64,000 nucleotides of DNA, taken from assembly GCA_015680905.1 (NCBI GenBank), contig CM027378.1:12443001-12507000 (forward strand), given 5' to 3'. Position 1 is the stretch's first letter, and each line of letters starts with the position of its first letter. Positions 56,640-64,000 of the stretch are shown one piece after another. Below the pieces are notes generated by a model. It did not search any database. It saw only the letters and a program-made list of their open reading frames with translations, and was not told the DNA's origin. A program made the translations under genes and the position numbers. This DNA comes from Coptis chinensis. Lineage: Eukaryota; Streptophyta; Magnoliopsida; Ranunculales; Ranunculaceae.

Positions 56640-58210
56640 CAATACACTCCGGAGTTTCCTCACCGACTCACCCATCTTTTTAATTTTTCAGTCTTTTAAG
56701 TTTTATTAGAGAAAAAAGAAAAAACACGAAAGTGCATTTTCTTCCTGGAAACCTAGGTCATCTTCTTCGTCCTCTCCAATTGGAATACACGTCTCCATTC
56801 CCTTCTCTGAAATCTTGGACATCTTGCTGAATCTTATTTGCCTCTCATCTGGCCATGGAGAAAAAGGTGTCTCCTTTTCTCTCAGATTCCAGTTTTACTT
56901 AGTTATCTCACTAAGTTTTTGTTATGGTTTTTGACAGATTGAAACGGAAAGTAGTGGAAGGCGTTGGGTCGATCAAGGTATGGCTCCATGTCTTAATTTC
57001 TCCAACCCTATTTCCTTTTTCATTTCGCTTCCTGCTAATAGGTGTGAGTTTTTTGTGTTTTGGATTTGATTTCCCTGATTTCGTGCATTGTATTCATCCT
57101 GTATGATCGGTGATTGGTTCATCTATATATCTCCTTGAATGCTCAAGTGCTTAAAGCCGCTCAAACAAGGGTGGGATTTGATGGTTAAAAGCTTCGTGCT
57201 CTTGAATGACTACAAAGTAAAGCTTGTTGATCCGGTGCAATTTGTCCTTTTTATCCATGCTGGCCTTTGTCTTATCATATAGCTTGTGATTTGCTTGTCT
57301 GATTTGGTCTATACGAGGGTTGAGTCAGAACGAATGCAAGGTTTGCATTTCTATTTTGCAACTCTGAACAACTATTAGAAGTACTTTAAGTTAAAAAAAA
57401 AAAACAAAGTGGTTTCGACTTCCTACGGGTATTACTAATTTTTGCCGAGAAGGATTCAGATTTTTCTGAACGTTTTGTGAACAAGTAAGATTCTATTCCA
57501 TCTTTTGTTCTTCTCGATCTTGGTTGATGTTTTTAAGGAAGAAAAAAGGTTGCTCTTTTGAATCTGGTTTCCCCCAATTTAAACATTTTGATTGGAAAAT
57601 GTGTTCTTATAATCGAAAATATCTACTGTACAATTACGGTGTTTGAATAGCAGTTCATTCTAAAATTTCTTATAAAAATTAATTTTCTTCTTAAGCGGTT
57701 TCGAAGCTTTTAGCTTTCTTTTACCTTGATTAATAAACTGATAAATTATTAGAAACTAATAAGTAACAAGAATAAACTTTGTGTGAATTAATGGGTAGTT
57801 GAAAACTTAGTTCACTACTTTGCTTAGTGCTAACAGTGAACTTGCCAACCACTATGCAAGGTGCTAAAATTATTTTGATTCTCTATGTTTGGTTTGCCTT
57901 TCATATCAGGTTGCATGATTCTTGAGATTAATATTACTAAGTTAATGTCCAAATTGACGATAGGATGTTTCTAGTGGTGTGAGGTTGATTTCTCAGGTTG
58001 TATAGTTGTAGTCTTTGAAGAATCAAGAGAAAGAGATCGATTACTTATAATTTCATATTATACTTTAATATAATCCTTTTACTATGTGGACTGAATATTG
58101 GTTTGGTTTTGAATTTGCAGGTTTCATCAAGTCAAAAGAAATCCCAATGATTGTGATCAAACTAGTATAGGAACCAAAGCTATTAAGAAGGTACTCGATC
58201 GATCTGTATT
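56640..58210 (+). pseudogene. Captured 5' gene region of unknown identity in the second CACTA element
   Basis: A leader-like C/T-rich stretch ends at an ATG (MEKK, near 56855), followed by GTGTCT. Exon-like pieces bounded by splice-like signals lie at about 56938-56976 (ETESSGRRWVD or KRKVVEGVGSIK, depending on frame) and 58121-58191. I could not identify the parent gene. It may be the start of the gene whose later exons are the RBOH pieces, or a separate capture. Confidence 0.35.
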
Positions 58211-59220
58211 TGCAACCCATAATGTATATAATTTAGTCGTTAATATTTAATTGTTTGTTTTACTGTTTAGAAAAGATTGGAATTGGTATGCTTTAGCGCA
58301 TGTTAGTAAGTGAACCAACTATATATGAAATAATACCAACCTTTTGTTCAAAGGGTGTTGACATGTACATTTGTGTGCTCACTAGCCGCTACTACTTTTT
58401 TCTGGCATTTTGTTTCTAATGTATATATGCTCTCTATCTTTCATAGTCTGAAATTTAGCATTTAGTGGCATATATCATGGATAGTTATTATTTCTAATCA
58501 CGACGTGTTGTTTTGCTAGCTAGTATCATTTGTGTATTTTCTTAATACTGTAGAAGTGGCTATCTGATTATGTTTAGTTAACTTATTAAACAAACTAGCT
58601 AACATATTCTTATTCACATTGTTTCTTAGGTGATAACTCAGTGATAAGTCAAAAAGTAACTTGAACATACAAGTAAATGTGACTTAGTATTTGACCTGCC
58701 TCTAGACACACTGGTTAGTAGACGTTAATTCTTGGCTGAAACCAAATTTTCAAGGACGACCTGACCCTTCAAAATATAATTGTCCTTGGCCTGGTAGAAT
58801 CAAATTAGGACATGGATCAAGGGAAGTGAATTAAGTACACCATTGATACCATAGCAAAATGGTATTGCATCAAGTGTCGGACACTTTATATCTATTAAGG
58901 GGCAATTAGCCCTTTTCCATTTTTTTTTGTTTGTTTTTTTCAATTAGCCCTTTTTAAGGATCTTGGAATCTGTCCTTTAATATGTTAGTACTAAAAAAAT
59001 ATGGCTTAACATCAACTACACTTTTGTCTTATATTCAAGCTGTTAATGACTACACTAACGTACTTCTCTCCAACTTGCAGCTATCTCAACTGGAGACCCT
59101 TTTCAAGGAAAGCTTAACAAGCTCTTTTTCAATAGAAAGAATTCCATTAACATCCAAGGAAAACTCAGATGACTCCCTTAGTTGGGAACAATGCCATTAA
59201 CAGAGTTCTTATTCCGAACT

Positions 59221-59959
59221 TATTGGAGACGTGCATGGATAATCATATGTTGGTTACTTGTGTGTTTTTCACTTTTTGCATGGAAAGTCACAGTATCTCA
59301 ACAGAAAAGCATTTGAGGTCATGGGATACTGCTTGTGTATTGCAAAGGGTGTTGCAGAGATCCTGAAGTTCAACATGGCACTGATTTTGCTCCCTGTTTG
59401 CCGGAACACTATTACGTGGCTTAGGAAGAACCGTTCATTAAACTCAATTATCCTGTTTAACGACAACATCAACTTCCACAAGATATGTTCAATTGTGTTC
59501 CTACTAGACCTGCCATACGATGTAATAGTTCAGTGACTTATGTGGGTTTTCTAGAATAAATTTGATGTATCTTTCCAAGATAGAAGCCTCGGGGCTCATG
59601 GAGATGGACAAAACACATTTATTTTGAGTAAATAGAAAAAGAGAAAATCATGTTGCCAATTACAATATGTCCTAGATCACTGACTATGTTCTGAATATTT
59701 TGAAATTTGTTCTAATTTCTGAGAGTGTTTCACATTATTTTTAGTGTAGCTGATTGCAGCGTGCATAGTGATTGGTGTAATTCTCCATGGTGGCACGCAT
59801 CTTGCCTGTGATTTTCCAAGAATTGCTGGTTGTAGTCATTCAATATTTCGCACTACAATATGTGCTGATTTTCAAAACCACCAGCCATCATACATTGAGA
59901 TATTGGTGACAATAGAGGTTGCAACTGGAATCACAATGGTTCTCTTGATAGATGGGTAA
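59221..59959 (+). pseudogene. Captured respiratory burst oxidase (RBOH) exons
   Basis: RBOH proteins are plasma-membrane NADPH oxidases that make superoxide in defence and development. The first piece (about 59221-59484) has YWRRAWIIICWLLVCFSLFA, then after a one-base shift QYLNRKAFEVMGYCLCIAKG, KFNMALILLPVCRNTITWLR and FNDNINFHK. These are membrane helices of the ferric reductase-like domain. The second piece (about 59766-59959) has IVIGVILHGGTHLACDFPRI and VATGITMVLLI, with the conserved HLACDFPR. The EF-hands and the FAD- and NADPH-binding domains are absent. A preceding exon-like stretch (59080-59200) is open but not clearly RBOH. The fragment is a transduplicate and non-functional as an oxidase. 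Confidence 0.88.
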
Positions 59960-61157
59960 ACTTGTAATGCGTGAGTGTAATTAATTTGTGATCTCATTAA
60001 ACCAATTAGTTTTTGTTGTTTGTAATAATATTTCCTGATATAATTTTGGTATGCTTTTTAAATTTTTCAGCAAATCATATCCCTTGAATGGATTTTGTTT
60101 TTTAGAAAAACAATATTAGTGTCCTAACCATTGGTACTTATGATGGATGTTTTCTTCATCATATATAAGTTATTACTTGGCTTGTAGCGTGCTTCTCATT
60201 AATTGGTTTGTGTTCTCATTTTTATGTAAATGGTCTATCAATTGGATTTTCCGTTTACTTCCAAAATCTTCGTTCTCATTTTGTTTCTTGTAGCTTGGGT
60301 TAGTGTTGGATGACATTCAGAAAGGAACAATTATGGGGAGATAGATAACGTTCGTAAAGCTAGCTTAAGTTGATTGTTTGAGATGGATCGGTACATTGGT
60401 TGGATAGGATACGTAAATTTGATTATGAGAATGACTTGATTTTGTTGAATCAAGTTGTATTTGTTGATTATTTTTCTTGGTAATGGAATAAATCATGTAA
60501 CAAGAAAAAGTTGTTCGAATAATTTATATATGTTGGTAATAAAAGTATGATTTTGGTTGATTTGTTAATCTGTATGGATTTACATTTGTTAGTATGTATG
60601 GGGTTATAAGTTATATGGAGATATGTAGGAAAATTTGTGTAATAGAACATTTGGGGTGCCCAAAAAAAAAAAAAAAAAGATATTTGTGACAGCTTTGAAG
60701 GAACTGTCGTTACCCATACAATCTCTTGACAGTTTTAGTGTTCATCTCTTGACGCTTTTTATACTAAGAGTTGTCGGCTACAGAGAAACCATCATAAACA
60801 CGACTTATTTCTTGATGTTTTTTCTATTAAAATATGACGGTTATGTTAAATACGTCATGCAAACAGCCCCAATTATGACATTTTGAAATGCATTTATATC
60901 ATATAAGTTTGAGTTATTATGTTAGTTTCTTGAGAACCGTCATCAGAATAATGACGGTTTTTGTAAATTTTTATGACATGCTCTATAATGACGGTTGTTT
61001 TTTTAATGAAAAAATGTCATTAAACCTATTTAATGACAGTTTTTAGCCGTCATTACAAGTCATTTTTTTAGTAGTGAGAGTTGAGAACTCTTTATTTTGT
61101 GTTCTTGTTTGTGAGCTATTTTAGATCTAAGCACCACGCTAATACTACATCAATCTG

Positions 61158-62030
61158 TGTCACTCTGTCAACTAGTGAGGTGAAATTCTTATCTGTTTCG
61201 GTCAAGTGAGGTAGAATACTTTTGTGTTTCGGACCCAAATCCTACTCTAACTCTCTAAGTATCAATCCAGTAAAATGGGCTTGAATACTAAGGCAAGCCC
61301 AATCAACTAGGGTCTTAGAAACAAAAACAAAAGAGACCGATCGTTATTCCTTTTGCTCATCTTCTACTTCCAGCCGCACCACCACTCCCTCATCGTCATC
61401 ACCACTTAACCTCACCCATTAATAGGTATTGCAACCTCCAATTACACATACACGAGACGAGGAGCACTTGCTAATCTGCAAGGCCTACTGCCGGTTAATT
61501 CATAATCAATTTTCAATTTTGAATTGTGGAACTCTACATTCCCAAACAGTAGCTTTGATTAGCTCCTCCAAGTTTCTCCAATTCCAGTTCTAAGCGATTC
61601 CACAATTTGTGGATAATTCTCTTTTTAATTTATATTCCCTTATGACTTGGTGAATTCGATTTCGCCTTCGATAAGGAAAAGAAACCAGAAATGAGAAAGA
61701 AAATTGAGTTGTCGAAGTTTTGATTGAATTCCGGTTTCTATTTTGTTTGCTGTTGTCAGGAGGGGAATAGGAGAGCATGAAGGTTGTCAGGAGGGGAATA
61801 GGAGAACATGAAGGTTGTCATGAGGGGAATAGGAGAAAATGAAGGTTGTCAGGCGGTATTGGTTGTGAGGAAGGAATGGTGCCTTATTAATATTTGTTTA
61901 CGCTTGAAAGATTTAGAAGAAAGAAGGTTCTGAATTGGACGATTTTATACTGAGCAAGTGTTCAAATTTTCAGTCTCGTCCCTGTTGTTTTGTTGTGTCC
62001 TCTTACCCTTTATTTGGCCCATACACATTA
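61158..62030. other. Host-type non-coding sequence with a 31-bp minisatellite
   Basis: After the ATCTG duplication this continues the sequence left of 54262. It includes a C-rich, leader-like stretch (61340-61430) and three 31-bp repeats (61757-61850). Its last part (61926-62030) is related to the spacer at 25354-25469. No coding exon was recognised. Confidence 0.5.
61757..61860 (+). repeat. 31-bp minisatellite, three units plus a partial
   Basis: The unit GTTGTCAGGAGGGGAATAGG AGAACATGAAG repeats three times with one or two differences, and a fourth begins GTTGTCAGGCGG. Confidence 0.9.
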
Positions 62031-64000
62031 CGCTAGCTCAAGGACAAGTTTGCAAACAATCACACATGACAACTCAATGAAAGATTTATGCAGAACTCTG
62101 TTATGGAGATTTATTTGATAACAATGTCATGAACGGATTTTTTTTTAACAAGAATGCGAAAATCGTAGTTGGGACTATCTCTTTTATTCTAAGGGGGACA
62201 AATGTCACGAAGATATTGTTTGACGTTTTTATGATTGTCGAACCGAGTATGAGGAGGCGAGTGGGAAAATGGAATTGAATTGGGATAATGAATCTAAGCC
62301 CATTTGTCATAACTGAGTTTCTAGTAGAGAAATTTGGACTCTCACAATTCTGCGTTTTCTTAATGATCACTCATATAGTTGATTGTCTAATATAGCTTTA
62401 TCACTCTTATTCTCAGGCAGAGACAAATTCTATATTCTGTTAAATAATGAAACTATTGATTCAAGTTATTATTATTTTATTAATTGTTGTCTATTTCCTT
62501 TTTATTTATTAATTTATTTTCAGTCGTGTCATTTGTACATGTGACTCATGTATTCTACTCTAACACATTTTCTTCGCTTTTTTGGAGACGTGTAACTCTA
62601 TGGAATGAGCATATGACAAATATTTAGTTGTTGTAGTAATTTTAATCCTCATGAATCATTACTCTTATTTGTTTTGTTAAGGATATAAATTCTACAGATT
62701 TTAGCTGATGTAATTTTGCACGCATTTAAGGTAATATCCCTCCTTCTTTAATCATTTAAACTATGGTAAGCTTTAAGTTATTTTGTTTAGTCATTGAGGA
62801 CAATGCCTAATTTAGTTAGGGGGGTGAGAATTAAAATTTTACAATATTTTAATTACAATATTTGGAAAGTTTACATATGAATTATGGTGATTCTAGGTGA
62901 AAACTATATTTTTATCGTTTAAACTGGCTAATGAAATTGGAAATTATAAGTCATAGTCAGTATTAGTAAGACTTTTAGAATAAGTTTCTATTACTAGAAA
63001 TAGATCTCACTAATAAAAGTCTTAGTCTAGAGTAAGTTCATATAATACACCACTAGAGGAATTTCAAATGAAAAAGTAACTTAAACTTCTACCAAACTAG
63101 AGGATTAGTACAGAGATTTGACCTATGAGACTTGAGCCTTTCAATTTTAATTTCTTAGAAAGTCTTTACGTAAATCTGAGTCCAAGTTGACTCAACCATT
63201 TTTCTGTGCTTAAATTCGTTGTGTAGTCTCATTTATTCTTGATTTGGTCAATCATGAGGTGGCATCAACTAGGGAGATAGGTATTAGGTCTTGTAGTCTA
63301 TTCAAAGCGGAATATCATATTGATAAGTCAAATAGTAAACCAATTAGCCTGTATCCCACCTAGTAGGATTATCATGTTAACCCCTTTAAGCCTTATATAT
63401 TAAACTTTTTCTTCTTAAACCGATCATCTTCAACCCAACTCCAAATAAGGAGTATATCCCATATTATTAGCCTTATCCATATTTCTGAGGAATTCTAAAG
63501 ATCTAAAGAGAAAGCTAGAACAAAGAAGATTTTGAAGAAAATTTTACCAAAGTATAATGACGAAAATCATTCCTTTTGCTCAAAGAAAAAAAATAAATAA
63601 AGAAAAGAGAAAAAGAAAGAAAAGAAATATAAATAATTGAGCAGAAGTAGTGATAGAGTTCAAGTGTGGCAGTCTACAAGGGAAGAAAATTTCCAAGAAG
63701 GTCAAATGCAAAAAATCTTTAGTATATTCTCAGAAATTTTTGAATCATTTTTACCATTTTCTTGTTAACCTGTCCTAAGCCCCATCTTAATACGCAGACT
63801 TATCACTAAAGTATGATATGATGAAGTGTATAATAGGTAAGAGGATGCTAAAATGAAGGACCCAACACTTCAAATGTGATTGACATTCTTTCCATGAGAC
63901 TTTATTTATATATTTGCAAATTTCCATCTTCCTAACTAAATATGTGGGATGTTTTTTACTCATTTTCCTGCATATAGAGGTAAAATAGAAAACTTATCTG
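62031..64000 (+). other. Gypsy-type element 3' region, copy B of a long inverted repeat
   Basis: This is the reverse complement of 37300-39160 and 45372-45480 in copy A. It lacks the LINE insertion and so shows the empty site. A GTTAGGGGGGTGAG tract lies near 62815 after GAGGACAATGCC. Similarity continues to the last base, so the copy extends beyond the window, where a polypurine tract and an LTR in plus orientation would be expected. There is no gene. Confidence 0.75.

Larger units (their letters stand above)
56144..61076. mobile_element. Second CACTA transposon, carrying RBOH exons
   Basis: The termini are CACTACTAAAAAACTGACA and TACAAGTCATTTTTTTAGTAGTG, flanked by the 3-bp duplication AGA (56141-56143 and 61077-61079). 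The 5' LTR at about 54550 shows the empty site. The element is 4933 bp. A 62-bp subterminal repeat array lies near the left end, and scattered TGACGGTT words lie near the right end. I saw no transposase. The interior has host-gene exons on the plus strand: clear NADPH oxidase (RBOH) pieces and other unidentified exon-like parts. Its termini differ from those of the first CACTA element, so the two belong to different families. Confidence 0.92.
54267..61152 (+). mobile_element. Non-autonomous LTR retrotransposon with short LTRs
   Basis: The 5' LTR is 54267-54630 (364 bp, TGATGTAG...ACATCA). The 3' LTR is 55847-56143 plus 61080-61152 (370 bp without the CACTA insertion; it starts CGATGTAG). The target duplication is ATCTG (54262-54266 and 61153-61157). 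A primer-binding site and a polypurine tract are present. The internal part is only 1216 bp and holds one ORF without gag, RT or integrase motifs, plus a truncated LINE. The LTRs differ by few substitutions and one 6-bp indel, so insertion was fairly recent. Proteins for its movement must come from another element. Confidence 0.93.

Noticed and set aside
60635-60886. 83-codon plus-strand ORF near the right end of the second CACTA element
   Set aside because: It starts in an A-run and covers subterminal repeat words; it has no domain.

Overview
The window looks like repeat-rich nuclear DNA of a flowering plant, probably a eudicot. The evidence is plant-type L1 LINEs, Ty3/gypsy elements of the Athila/Tat type, MuDR-like and CACTA transposons, and fragments of typical plant genes: an MRS2-3-like magnesium transporter, a VIP1-like bZIP, a plasma-membrane H+-ATPase, a respiratory burst oxidase (RBOH) and N-acetylglucosaminyltransferase I (GnT-I). 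The sequence does not fix the species. I found no intact host gene, rRNA, tRNA or CRISPR array. Almost everything is a transposable element, and most are nested in one another.

Left part (1-23.8 kb). A minus-strand L1-type LINE (1 to about 6.15 kb) has its ORF1 split by an LTR-like insert (about 4.08-5.55 kb). Next comes a 1.22-kb unit repeated about 2.8 times in tandem (6.16-10.96 kb). Unit 2 carries a 1396-bp Pack-MULE with an MRS2-like first exon and an 11-bp target duplication. From 10.96 to 20.2 kb, gypsy LTRs, 3' regions and an ORF end are arranged head to head as a large imperfect palindrome with its axis near 14.98 kb. At 22.47-23.82 kb lies a decayed Athila-like integrase on the minus strand.

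Middle (23.8-45.5 kb). Two LTR-like arms of 1.53 kb face each other around a 116-bp spacer. The right arm is split by a 4671-bp CACTA element (26431-31101, 3-bp duplication CTA) that has no visible transposase but carries pieces of three unrelated host genes. The 3' region of the minus-strand retroelement follows. It is interrupted by a 5.1-kb MuDR-like element (31959-37067, 9-bp duplication) with a mudrA-type transposase and a convergent GRF zinc-finger ORF, and then by a LINE (39162 to about 45319) whose 5' third is inverted, as expected from twin priming.

Right part (45.5-64 kb). A plus-strand gypsy gag-protease remnant (46.78-49.06 kb) is followed by CACTA-like terminal debris and two unidentified exon-like segments. 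Then comes a minus-strand GnT-I pseudogene (51547-53875) with a hAT-type MITE in an intron. A non-autonomous LTR retrotransposon (54267-61152, 5-bp duplication ATCTG) carries an unrecognised acidic ORF and has two later insertions: a 5'-truncated LINE, and in its 3' LTR a second 4933-bp CACTA element (56144-61076, duplication AGA) carrying RBOH exons. The last 2 kb is an inverted copy of the retroelement 3' region at 37.3-39.2 kb and runs off the window.

The insertion order can be partly read from target duplications and from uninterrupted sister copies inside the window. No cellular pathway is encoded here. The interest lies in gene capture by three transposons, in LINE twin priming and in the inverted-repeat architecture.
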